A stretch of 64,000 nucleotides of DNA from Dioszegia crocea (Eukaryota > Basidiomycota > Tremellomycetes > Tremellales > Bulleribasidiaceae): the NCBI GenBank assembly GCA_001600615.1, contig BCKK01000003.1, forward strand, positions 1,128,500-1,192,499, read 5' to 3'. The notes under the pieces were generated by a model. That model saw only the letters and a list, made by a program, of their open reading frames with translations, did not search any database and was not told where the DNA came from. Shown one piece after another: positions 11,886 to 22,725 of the stretch (position 1 is its first letter; each line of letters begins with the position of its first letter). Position numbers and translations under genes: made by a program.

Positions 11886-14132
11886 TGTATGTGTTGAGTA
11901 TCTGATGTATAAGGCTGAGTTGATCAATGGCCTAGGGGATGGTAGGTATATAGGTGAATGTATGAAGGGAGAAGAGTTTCCACTTATGGTGCAAGGAGGA
12001 CCATGCGGTACAGAGCCAGGTTTAGAGGAATGTGAGTTAATTACGTAAACCCGTTCAGGGTAATCCCGATCTTTGCGGCCGGACCCTGCCTTGCCTCTCT
12101 CTTGCGGTTGCTTTCCATTCTTGGGGTCGTGGTCAGACTAAGGATTGTGAGTAGCTGCCATCACGTTGTTGGCAAAATGATGGCTCTCAGCTGAATCATC
12201 CAGAAACAAGCGCTTAGGGAACGAAGGGCATTGCAATCCAGAAGATTGATCCGAGAAGAGACTCTCACTCTGCCATCGAATGGGCCATCAAGGCTACAAT
12301 CTATGCTGATGATCTCTCACACACGGCTGACATCGACCTCACATATATGTAGGTATGCTTGACGACAATGCAGGGTGATAATTGGACGATGCGGACTGGT
12401 GAGGGGGGCTCAAACGACCCTTATCATCGTGACGCATACTCAAGAGGACGCCGCTGATTTCGCGGTAAGTGCTAGGGTCGTCTGAGATTGGGTGTGTAAC
12501 GCATGCGTAATCTCCCAATTAACAATCCAGCCTCAAGTCAATTGCGCGGATCAGCAGCCTGTTCAGAGCTGAGTTTCGATCGGATTCTGCGGTACCGACA
12601 AGTTCATACCGTGAGTGCGTGGATCCCGGGGTCCAGCGTCGATGCACAATCATTTATTTGACCTTTGATAGGACTAAAGTTTGGGAAGAATTGAATCCTC
12701 GTCTCACTTGCTGACATGGCATAACGAGCGAAGGCCAGCGATGACGCTCGCTCCCGGCCTCGGAGGGCCCAGGTCTGCCCTCACTGCGCGCTGGTCTACT
12801 CGGGGTGTTTTGACTCGAATATATGATCGTCGTGGGGACTGATTCCGAAACCTTATACTAAGTTTCTGATACCTTCAGGATACCATCGGTGCTGATGGAC
12901 TACTGTCGAGGACGACCACATGCGCGCGCGCAGTTCTGGCGATCCTGCAGTTTCTCGATGATGCCTTGGGTTTCGCTCGTGGACAGGATACTGATACCAC
13001 AGGAGGACTCAGGGACAACTGATACTCCTCCGACCTGAGCAGGCTGATCCTCAAAGTGATCTAGCTTGCGTGATATTTAGGCGGAACAGGGCGTCGTGGA
13101 ATTCAGGGTATGTCTCGAAAATGCGTCCGAGCTGTTTCCCGGTCAGGATAGGGGTCTCATCCCTCGCTTGCGCTCGCTGTAGAGAGCAGCCATTGTGCGC
13201 ACGCCCATATACTGATTCGCCCTTGGCAACGTCCATTCAACAGCTCATCGCTCTGAGGCGCTCATGTCCTGAAACATGGAAGCAATGCAAACGTCTTCAA
13301 AGCCGACTGCACTCTTACCCTGTCCTGGCAGGTGGATTGACCTCAAGGGCGCATGTTTTACAATCTCCGGACGAACGTCATCATTAGATCCTCGGCTCGT
13401 CAAGTCCAGCTGACCTGGACTAGGCGAAATTTAGGGAACAGCCCTCATTAGCAGAATGGTCTACGTGTGAGTTTCCTTTCCTTCGTTGTGCGTGTCTCTT
13501 ATCGAATCTCAATCCGGAGATGTGCAATGGCACACATCACCAGGCGAGGTTGAATCCGGGGAGGCTAGAAAATTCGATATGTTCAACTTCAAGTCGACAT
13601 GATTGTGCAGTCTTCAAACGTAACGAAGAGGCGATCCTCAACGCCTCCACACGCTCGTGCGAGACTTCGACCTCTCCGTCATCGCTCCGAATCACATCCA
13701 CGCAGTCGGCCCTTGTCAGCTTACCAAGTCTGACCGCATATCAAGAAGAATCGGCGCGTTCGGACCTTCAGGGTCATTGCGCACTCTCGGTACACGGTCC
13801 TGGTTCTCCCAAGGCTGGCTGAGTTCCTAAGACAGGGCAGGTACGCTCAGTCTTTGATGGCGTGGCGGAAATTTATGGTCCGAGTGGCAGACGCAAACTT
13901 CCGTGCTGCCACGCAGGTCCGCCTCATAAGTCATCCGCAACGTAAGTCTGTCTTCACTCTTTTACCCTCATTCTCTTTCGTATTGGGTTCCGCTGATTTC
14001 ATCACAGCAGCCCAGAGAGGTCAGTCAGTACATTCCCCCCCAGATCTATCTAATTTCCGCACGCTTTTTGCAGAATCGTCCCTCAGCTCTGCTACCCCGC
14101 CTTCCCAACTGACACCTTCGTCACCATCCACA
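11886..14132. other. Gene-poor region, 2.2 kb
   Basis: Leftward, this is the promoter of the dipeptidase gene. The remainder has frequent stops in all frames and no convincing gene. One 68-codon frame at 13624-13830 (+) reads rather smoothly (VRDFDLSVIAPNHIHAVGP) but has no start, splice partner or recognised family. The last ~280 nt are the 5' leader of the RING gene, with possible UTR introns. No tRNA or repeat was confirmed. Confidence 0.5.
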
Positions 14133-16679
14133 ATGGCTTCTCGCTCCTTCCTTAATCCTCCATCCGGCCTCATCCGCAGCGACAGCTTCACATCCCTCCG
14201 ACAGCCTGGTCGCATCACGCCAGCCCTGCGACCCGCCTCCACAGGAACGATTCAGGTCGCGGAAGTACCAAAAGTCATATATCACGCTAAAACGGCTGAC
14301 TTGCCTGCTACAATGGTCAGTTACTGGGAATGGGGTGAAGGACTCATAAACGACCTAGCTGACATAGCCTCTAGATCAATCGGCTCATCCGTAAACGTCC
14401 CACATCGACACTACTAATACTGGGCGATCTGCCCTCTCAGATCCTCGAGCTATCCTCCGATTCCTCCACATCATCAGCAGACGACCACCGTCCGACTGCT
14501 CTCTCCCCTTCCTTAAGTCCAGTCATACATCGCGCCATCCGCCGAGTCCCCCGACAAACAAGGACAACAATCCGGACTACAGTCCCTCCTCCGCCTCCAT
14601 CCCGAGAATCCTCGCCTGTTTCTTTGCCGGATGTACCGGCTCTATCGCCGTACCGGACCATGCGGAGAACCCAGTCTGACCAATTCGACCAAGAAGTGTA
14701 CGAGCGCACTGCCGTGCTTCTCGCTTCCGAAGAAGCGGGCGGACAACAGGAAGACGGCCGCTGGGGCGGCTCGAGCGGGTGTGAGGGCTCGAGCGAGGCT
14801 AGTCCGACTACGAAGACACGAAAGGGCGAGAGAGCTCTCCTAATGGCTGATGAAGAGCAGCGGGTGATACGGAGGGTGATGGATCGGTCGCTACTCATTG
14901 TCAGCTGTCTTCCCTTTCGCTTACAAACATCGGAGAATCGTTGGAGAAAACGAAAGCTGACTAGATAGGATGAGCTTTTAAGGGATTCTGCCCCAGCGCC
15001 ACTAGCGCCGCCCAGACGTCTACCACTACCGCAATACAATTCAGTCCGCCAGCCCTCGCTACAACATATGCAGCGTGTCAGCCGTCGTCCCAATCTCCCC
15101 ACGATCACCTCGAACAGAGTCTTCCAGCAGCCTCAGGTACTCCGGCCACATCCGTCAATGTATCGCGTCACTACGCCCAAAACACCTGAATCGCGCTCTA
15201 ATCCCGCTTCACGCAATACCACTTCTACCCAAACACCCAGTCTTACCCCGCCTAGCGATCCGGTGGTCACTCCGCCTAGCTCCAATACACTTCCGAGCGA
15301 AGGAGAAGAGGGCCGGTGTGATGCGTGTGGAAGGGATCAGAATCAGGGTCGGAAGATGAGAATGATGCCTTGTGCTGTGAGTTTCACGTCCGCGTTCCAC
15401 AAGGTTGAGACAAGACCGCAACTTATCATTCAGCATATTGTCTGCTCGACTTGTTTCTCCTCGTCGATTTCCGCAGTTTCCGTCACGCATGGCCCATCGA
15501 GGTGCACGACGTGCCTCCACCCCGTAGTCTCTTTTGAGCCTGTTAAAGCATTCCAGACCGAGCGCTCTCTGGTCGATCACGATGATCAGGATGAGAGACA
15601 TCCGCCTACGACTCCGCCAAAGCAGGCGACTCAGATTGCTGTCGCTGTGGCTTGCGCAGGGGTTGATCCAGAGGAGGATCGAACATCGACAGTCGTCCTC
15701 AGGATAGACAACGTGGCTTGGGTGAGTTCAGCTGCCTGTAAACACGAGCTAAATCGTTTGCAAGACAACAACTTACTTTACAGGACATCACTCCATCTGT
15801 TGTCAAGAGTTTCCTGCCGGCAGACGTCTTACCGCTCGACCATGTATCGCCTGTACATATTCTCCTAGATCGTCAAGATGGGCGTACCAAGGACTTCCTG
15901 GTAAGCTATCACCATCGTCGAATTGCCTAGGTCTACACACAGGCGCGCAAAGGTTCAAGCTGACGTCCATAGTACGTGGAAGTCAAATCTCTCGAAGCCG
16001 CTCGGCTCATCCTTAAAACTCGGCAAAACACGCTCATGCCCTGCGGCCCTGCCTCAGCCGGTCGGAAACGCTTCGTCACAATCTCACTCACAACGCACGA
16101 AGAGCTACTGGATGAGGTGAGCTACCCCGAACACATCAAAGTTCATCATAGCTGATAGAGTTAGCTCCGACCCAAGACGTCAGCGGAACTCCACTCTCTG
16201 CTGAAACTGTGTCAAGCCTCCATTCTGACTGCTCACCCGGCAACATCGGCGCATGGGCTATACGTCGGCTACAATGGTATTGCTCATTTCGTCAAAGACC
16301 GCCATGGACCTTTCTACGCACTCATGTCGATCTTGTGTCATCTGAGCGGACAGAATAGCCCTGCGTACTGGGACCTTTTCCGTGAGTCAGCTGCTAGTTC
16401 GGTGAATTTAGCCCCTTGAGCTGACGCCTGCAGATGTTACCTCAGGCAAGTTGTCCTTATGGTAGTTCTTAGCAAGATCCCGGGAAAGCTGACTCCTCAG
16501 GTGCATTAGCCGCACTAGCAAACGTCATCGGCAATCGAAACCAATCCTCCAAGCTCAACACCGCTTTCAACGATCCCGTCAACGACCAAACCATCAAAGC
16601 CGACCAAGACCTTCTTGACAAGCTCAGATACCTATTCCGAACCCATTTTAGCTTGACTCCGACCGACTCTCCTTGTTGA
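14133..16679 (+). CDS. RING-type zinc finger and RRM-like domain protein
   Basis: Nine exons: 14133-14315, 14375-14899, 14969-15376, 15434-15721, 15784-15900, 15973-16116, 16165-16381, 16434-16445 and 16501-16679, giving 690 residues. After ~370 disordered residues comes a C3HC4-like zinc site: RCDACGRDQ, MMPCAHIVCSTCF and RCTTCLHP. An RRM-like fold follows, with VVLRIDNVAW as possible RNP2 and KDFLYVEVKS as possible RNP1, then an uncharacterised helical end. RING plus RRM suggests a ubiquitin ligase or RNA-linked regulator, but I recogn­ise no named family. Exon 8 is 12 nt and is followed by an intron starting GCAAGT, a GC-AG intron. The frame upstream of the ATG is open but looks non-coding. 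Confidence 0.65.
16446..16500 (+). other. GC-AG intron
   Basis: The sequence around the donor is CTCAG|GCAAGT, with a CTGACTCCTCAG branch/acceptor end. Only removal of this 55-nt piece joins the 12-nt exon 8 to the last exon in frame. GC donors are a known minor class and usually keep a strong flanking consensus, as here. Confidence 0.65.
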
Positions 16680-18464
16680 TTTCACTCGTGATACCGCTAG
16701 CATCAATCGCACCGATGTCCACTCGTTTTCATCAGACTTTCATTTAGCTGATTACCCGTTCGTCTACTTCGTTCGACTCTTTACCTTTATAGTCAGCATA
16801 TCAGCCTCATTCTACCTTAGCTTTACCCGTAATCATGCATTCCTATGTGGAGTGTAGGTGATAGCACAGGCAGATTGTGATCAGCGAGATAGTACCGATC
16901 GCACAATCGATTCCAAACGTTTATCGATGGTCGGTATATCCCCCGACATCAATTTACCGATGTGGCCCAATGTCCGATGTGTACCTCAGCTCGCCTTTTT
17001 CGATTGTGATTGATGCCAGATCCACGTCAAATTTTGAAATAACTCCAGAACTTTCACAGCTTGGGACTCAAGGCTCGCACGTTAACCGCATATTCCGAGA
17101 TATCTGAATCTCTGATCTCCTAGCGTCGTTGGCGGCGGTGTGCGTGCAGAACGCCTTGCGGGAGCCTTCATCATGTTTTGGTGAAGCATGGGTTGGCGGC
17201 TGGCATTCCCTCCACTGACTGACAGAACTCCAAGCCTATCAGCCTAAGCTGTGGCATCGCAGTATCTTGTGGCTGCATTGTGCCCACGCACATGCCAATT
17301 TCCGGTTTCCTGCGAACGTAAGGACTTTCCAAGTAACAGTCATTGTACCTACTACTCAGTCTCACACACCGGACCCTAACAGCTTGGTCGCAAGGCAGGT
17401 TTACACTCGAAGAATCGAGTTCAGCCCTCAGCTGACCGGCCACAGCTTGACGGTTCGCAATTGGGCCACTCGTGCATTCCTCGCCCGGCCCCCAATCACC
17501 TCATGCCTTGGGTAGCCTTTTGAGTGTCGAGCAGCAGATGGCTTGAGAGTAAATTGACATCTCGTGGGAAGTCGCAGGTAAGGGCCATATAAGTCAGGAG
17601 CAGTAGGGGTCAGTGACCGTCAAGAGGCAGTCACCGCGCAAAATCGATCAATTCGAACGTGAGTAGTGTGACTCAGGCAACGTGACATCGTGTAGTAGTC
17701 AGGATTTGCAGCAGCAGACAAAGTCTGATGCGATGTCCAGATTCAGATGACGTTCTGCCGAGTGTATCGTCCTTTTGTAAGCTTCCTGGCTACACTGTGG
17801 ACGTACGAGGAGGATAATTGGACCGACCACCCGATGTGTTCGGAGCTTGTTCAACCGATTCTGCTTTAGAACCACGTCCAGCCTGATCTCAGCATTACAT
17901 GACCACTTTGTATGGATGAGAATTCTGGCAAGTAAAATAGTGACCGAGAGCTGTTCGCCCTGATACGTGCCGGCTTCTAGACATGGCCTCGCTGATATCG
18001 CTGCTCGATCGGTCCTTGACCTCGGTGTCATCTTGTCAGGCCGGATATCAGCTCGGTTGAGGTCAGTACACGCTCCCGTTATCATACCACAAACTAGTCC
18101 ATCGTTGTCACACAATACGCTTTCTGGTATTAGACGTGACGTGAATGTTGTCCACAGATGTCACCAGCTTCGGCCGGAGAGCACACCCCAAGAGAGCAGA
18201 TTCCTGGGCACGACTCTCTAGGCCGAGGAAGCGACCTGTTTTCGCTCCATCTCAGCTCCTATGGTCGAGCATATCAAGGTGAGGTCAAGTGCAATGGACT
18301 GAACGAGCTGAAAGATAGGGTCTTTTTCACACCAACAGTAAGGGCGAGTGAGTATTTAGCCGAAGTTTAACCGGAGCCGATCTCGCCCATCGCCCTCCTC
18401 CAAGAGCAACGCAGGAGTGTCTAACTGTCCTTCTTCCCCCTGTCCAGTAAATCTTGCCTTCACG
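16680..18464. other. Gene-poor region, 1.8 kb
   Basis: No supported gene on either strand. The frames are short and lack codon bias or splice-compatible partners. The right end is the promoter of the small membrane protein. A divergently or convergently transcribed non-coding RNA cannot be excluded from sequence alone. Confidence 0.45.
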
Positions 18465-18662
18465 ATGGCACCCCCGCACCGTAAGCCTCCAAACCCATTC
18501 ATCATTCTCGGAATGGTAGTCGCTGGGTCGGTCGGCTTTCTTCTCCTTTCCTCCCATCGGCAAGAGACAGTCAAACAGCGGCCCAAGGCATTCCCGAATC
18601 CTCTTATCCCGGCTTTGAATGCGCCTAAGGTCGATACTCCAGAGAGGCGGGCTGTGGAGTAG
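18465..18662 (+). CDS. Small single-pass membrane protein (65 aa)
   Basis: A single-exon frame beginning MAPPHRKPPNPF, then one hydrophobic helix (FIILGMVVAGSVGFLLLSS) and a basic, Pro-rich end (KAFPNPLIPALNAPKVDTPE). A short basic N-terminus before one helix is common in small mitochondrial inner-membrane proteins, but that is inference. I do not recognise the family. The codon CGT followed by AAG could also read as a GTAAGC donor, which would give a different product joined to the coding-like segment at 18860. Confidence 0.5.
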   Translation: MAPPHRKPPNPFIILGMVVAGSVGFLLLSSHRQETVKQRPKAFPNPLIPALNAPKVDTPERRAVE

Positions 18663-18859
18663 CAGCTGTGCAGAAGCTGGACAACTTCGGATAGATCCGG
18701 GTAAGGGATGCTGGTGAATTGAGAGGAGAATGAAGTGAGTGCTATTCCGATCTGCCCCGTTCCCTATGATCTCCACACCAAATTTTCTCACCATCATCTC
18801 ACCATTCACGAGCTAAGCTAAGATGAAGCCCAACACTTAGATCTCACTGACGCTCTTAG

Positions 18860-19190
18860 AAGAGGATGGGAAGTTCCCTAAAGCAGATCCGAACAAACCT
18901 CCTTCGCACCAAGCGAAATCGGCCTCCTTTATCCCTTGCCCCCCTGAACCTATCCTGGCAACTCTCACTTCCCCCTGGCCGCCAAACGCGTCATGCGCGG
19001 CAAGGTGGATCGAATATACTGGCGTATCCCACGATGTGAAAGGAATGGTGGAGGAGGAGACATGCATCAAGGGATGTTGGCCTTACCTACGAGGCGTACA
19101 GGTGTAACAAGCAAGACCTCCAGTCCCAACCTCTCAGCTGTACATCTACAAGCAGCACTGACCCAGCTACACCTGAACTTCATAGACTGA
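18860..19190 (+). other. Coding-like exon pair without a recognised start
   Basis: After an intron-like end (CTCACTGACGCTCTTAG) a frame runs from 18860 with strong protein character: GKFPKADPNKPPSHQAK, ASFIPCPPEPILATL, CAARWIEYTGVSHDVKGM and ETCIKGCWPYLRG. It stops at 19107, or an intron 19102-19167 (GTGTAA..CTGACCCAG) leads to a stop at 19190. It needs an upstream exon ending in phase 1. None is obvious nearby except the GTAAGC inside the small gene at 18465. It could be a gene with a missed first exon, or a relic. Confidence 0.4.
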
Positions 19191-19218
19191 TTTGAACTAC
19201 GCTTAGATCTTCATCGTC

Positions 19219-20821
19219 ATGCCGATCGCCACTGGATCCCCCAATCACTCCAATACGCCCCTCCCAACCGACAATACCAAAAGCTCTACCTCTTCTCGCG
19301 ATTACTCCTCGGATGACTGGTCTATGGAGCGAGAATCTCCACTCGGTTCTCCTGCCTCACCTCTTAGCCCCATGTACAACCTTGAGCCAGTGTACAACAA
19401 AACCGTCGGCACACCCCAGCACTCTCAACCCTCCCAACTCGGAGCTCAACTAGGCGACTCGCGACCAAGTCTCCTCCCGCACCGAAGACTCAAGGACATG
19501 CTGAAGGGTGGGGCAGGATCCGCTACGGCGCGATTGGCGGCGAGTCCACTGGCTGAGAAGACGGCAGAGACCCAAATATCGGAGCAGAATTTGGGCAGTG
19601 TGTCCGAGGCGCGAGTGATGGGCAGTCAGGATTGGGCGGAGTACGCTCAGGAAGAGGAAGATGTCGAGGGAGCAATTTACTCCGGCGATGGTCTCGAAGG
19701 AGAGGAAGGCCAAGAGCAGGATATGGCGCTCAAAGCCAGGATCGTGGCTGTCGACTTTGACGGTCTGTGCGCGCAGTACATGCCGAAGGAGATCGGAGGA
19801 CGGCAAGCCAAGTTCACGACCGATGTTATCCCGTACGCTGTCTCAGACTTCCATACTCCGTACGTGATCTCGGTCTGTACCTTTAGCATCACTTTTCGCG
19901 AGGCTGACTGGCATAGTACAGACTTCAAGGAGCACGTATTCTACCTGAATCGTGGCTGGGGTACTGCAGAGGGTAAGTCAAGTTTCCACATACCCTATCA
20001 TTCAGCCTCTTCGCGCTCCCACCACTTTGTGCCACTGTGAAACCCGAACATGAATCTGATTGATCAGATATACAGCGCGAGATCAAACATGTCGACCTCT
20101 CTATGATCCCCTTACAAATCAGCAGTCCCTCTCCTGTGGATGTCGAACCTGGGTTTATCACCGCCTTCAAATGTCTGAAGGCATTGGGATGTGCCATTCA
20201 CATCTTCACTACCCGCCCAAAGTCGTTCGAAGTGGAGATTGAGGCCTTGCTCGAAATCTACGGGATTACAGTCGGCGTGGCGGCCGAGGATGAGGTTGCC
20301 GCAATCTGGTCTGGACGCACGGCGAAAGGCGAGTTACGGGACATTACAGCCGAGGACCTGGAGAGGGAGACAGCCCTCAAAGGAAAGATGGTGCGGCTAC
20401 TGGGAGGTGGCTATGATGTGGAGGTGAGCAATTCCGCACATCCGTCAACTGCTTTGACCTTCACCACAATTATACTGATTACCAGACTATACGCCTCATC
20501 AATCCATCCGTTGTCCTTGCCGATACATTTGGGAATAGTCCGCCGTTCAAACATCCTGAAGCACCTGTGCAGGACCCTGATTATGCGTCACCTGGCGATA
20601 GGAACTTCGGTGTCAATATTTTGACTTTTGGCAGTTGCGTGAAGCCTGGAAGGACTGTCTATACGGATGAGATTGAGATGGGGATGGCCATGTCGAGGGT
20701 GCGCGGATGGGTGGGAGTGGTCAATTACCTACAGGGAATGGAAGAGGACCGGCAAGGCGATATGCAGCGCTTGGACATGTCGGAGGCTGTGGCGTGCAAG
20801 AGTATCGCATCGGAAGACTGA
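19219..20821 (+). CDS. HAD-superfamily-like protein, unknown substrate
   Basis: Exons are 19219-19859, 19917-19972, 20068-20423 and 20486-20821, giving 462 residues. The first ~170 are Ser/Pro-rich and acidic. Then ARIVAVDFDGLCAQ (near residue 179) fits HAD motif I (DxD), and CAIHIFTTRPKS (near 278) fits motif II. Later segments (VVLADTFGN, NFGVNILTFGSCV) may form the rest of the fold, but motifs III and IV are not clear. HAD proteins are mostly phosphatases; no substrate can be given. The first intron is called at GTACGT..CTGACTGGCATAG. Reading through it stays open but puts an unlikely insert in the fold. Confidence 0.6.
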
Positions 20822-20961
20822 TTTGTAGACTTGGCTCTCGATGTATTGCTGACTATGCCTATGTCACGCTGAGTCAGCGGATGGGCTGTCAACTTCGCTG
20901 ATATTGCGATGTAGATGTGTGACAACGTGCATAACAGCTAATGTCCAAATTATCCGCCCAT

Positions 20962-22320
20962 CTATCCGTGTTGCCAGAAACGAGATCTACACCATCAGCG
21001 TTACCCCACCGAAGCACAGCTAAAACACTCACGTCGAACCCTCAAAGCCACTAGAATCCAACCGGCTCATCTCCTCATCGGACAGCCTGAAAGTCATAGC
21101 TGACGCATTCTGCTCAGCCTGCTTTCCATCACGCGCACCACCGAGCGGGATAGCACCCTTCATCATAACCCAATTTATCGCGACGGCCGAGGGTGTCACG
21201 TCGTACTTTGTAGCAATCTCGCGGAGGAGCACGATAAGGGGATCGAGCTGTTCCCAGGTGTACTGACTGGCGAAGCGGCGACCTTTCGGAGGAGGGTTTG
21301 AGGCGGAGTATTTGCCCGTCAGGCGGCCCATGCCCAATGGAGAGTCTAACCATCAGCCAAGTGTCTCGATTAGATATGATTGGCACCAGACTCACAAGCT
21401 AGTAGAGCGATGTTGCGCTTCTTGCACACGGCGAGCAGACCGGAAGTTTCTGGTAATTTGCGCAAGAGCGAAAATTCGACTTGGTTAGAAGCGAGAGGTA
21501 CATCGTGCTTCGCCAAGAGGTCTGCGAATCTTATCCTGACATTGTTAGCTTTGCCCCTGTGTGTAGTTGTGAGCTCACATCTCGTCCTTGCTGAAATTGC
21601 TAATTCCAATATGCTTACACAAGCCCAGCTTGTAGCATTCCGCAAGACCGCTAGCGTAACTCTCGAATGAGTTCAGACCCGTAGGCGAGTGAAGCTGATA
21701 CATATCGACACTGTCCAATCCTAGTCTCTCGAGGGAGCGTTTCAGATTTCGGACGAGGGGAGGCGTGAAGAGGAAGAGCGAAGCTGGACGGGGGAAGGGG
21801 AGGACTGGGGAATATCAGTGCAGCCCATCTCAACTGGTCTCCCCTGGTCAGTCTTACACTTCGTGGCGATGAAGAGCTTCTTCTTAGTCTCCTCGTCAGT
21901 CTCCTTGATGAGCCTGCCAATGATCTTTTCGGACTCTCCTTCGCCATAGACCTCACTACGAAGTGAGCATCAATTCTCGCCTTAGGCAGAAGCAGAAACT
22001 TACGCGGTATCGTAGAATGTCAGACCCTGCTTATTACAGGCGTCCCAGCTTTCTCGGATCTTATCGTAGTCATCATCTTTGTGGCCCCAGATATACTTGT
22101 CTCCCCAAGACCATGTACCTGTTAGTGTCAGACCAAGCCTCCCTGGCGGGCGTGAGCTATACTCACCTATAGCCATAGGGGGAACACTATCTTTGCCGAT
22201 CATGACCCGATCGGGGCCAGAAGAGGTAGAAGTGGACATTGCTCGGACAGTAGACGTTGTGATTCGATGAGGAAAATGAGATATCGAGCTGATTGACCGA
22301 CTGATGGAAGTCCGAAGCAT
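20962..22320 (-). CDS. Aldo-keto reductase
   Basis: Seven exons: 22320-22167, 22118-22004, 21955-21858, 21783-21579, 21535-21396, 21345-21033 and 20986-20962, giving 349 residues. It carries the AKR catalytic set: Asp and Tyr in FYDTAEVYGEGESE, Lys in FIATK and His in DMYQLHSP. The barrel end is also typical: HIGISNFSKDEM, NQVEFSLL, AYSPLGMGRLTGKY and TPSAVAINWV. It ends SRFWQHG. Such enzymes reduce carbonyls with NADPH. The N-terminal ~27 residues are Ser/Arg-rich and could target mitochondria; a second Met (MSTSTSSGPD) may be used instead. Confidence 0.92.
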
Positions 22321-22359
22321 CTAAAGATAAGGGGCCACAGCTCGTCGCGTCGATGTCTC

Positions 22360-22365
22360 TTTATA
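22360..22365 (-). promoter_or_regulatory. TATA-like box of the aldo-keto reductase gene
   Basis: TATAAA on the minus strand about 40 nt before the start codon. The spacing is short, which implies a very short 5' UTR or use of the downstream ATG. Confidence 0.4.
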
Positions 22366-22725
22366 TCTTATCGCGAATCTTACTCGGCCATGACGCTGCC
22401 GCTCCTTTGCCCGAGTGGGAGATGTGGAGATGGAGATCGAGGGGCATGTCCGCCCGCGCGGAGGTCGATGACGGCATTGATCTCCGTCTCTCGGCCGAAT
22501 GGATCCCGAGTTTAGCTGGACATCTCCTCGCGCTTTTGCTCCGTATGTGCGTGTTGTTTCTCTTCTCTACCAGTCGACCCGTATCCGAGGCGATGAATCT
22601 ACTGAAAGTGAAGTAGGAATGCTATGTGCGAAAGCTTAATCAATCAGTCACTACGACATGAACGGAATCTAGACGATGTTGATCACAGAGAGCCCCAGAC
22701 TCATACCCCCATTTACCTCAAGCGG
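22366..22725. other. Gap between aldo-keto reductase and AOX genes
   Basis: This is the upstream region of the aldo-keto reductase gene and 3' flank of the oxidase gene. An 88-codon rightward frame exists at 22353-22616 but lacks family resemblance and lies in the promoter. No RNA gene was seen. Confidence 0.4.

Noticed and set aside
13440..13520. A-box-like TTAGCAGAATGGTCTA, hinting at a tRNA gene
   Set aside because: No matching acceptor stem, D-stem pairing or proper B box at the right distance.
14437..15108. Long leftward frame (223 codons) opposite the RING gene
   Set aside because: It is the antisense shadow of a Ser/Arg/Pro-rich exon whose forward frame has domains and splice sites.
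22353..22616. 88-codon rightward frame with hydrophobic end
   Set aside because: Lies in the promoter of the aldo-keto reductase gene, no likeness to a family, no splice or start context.
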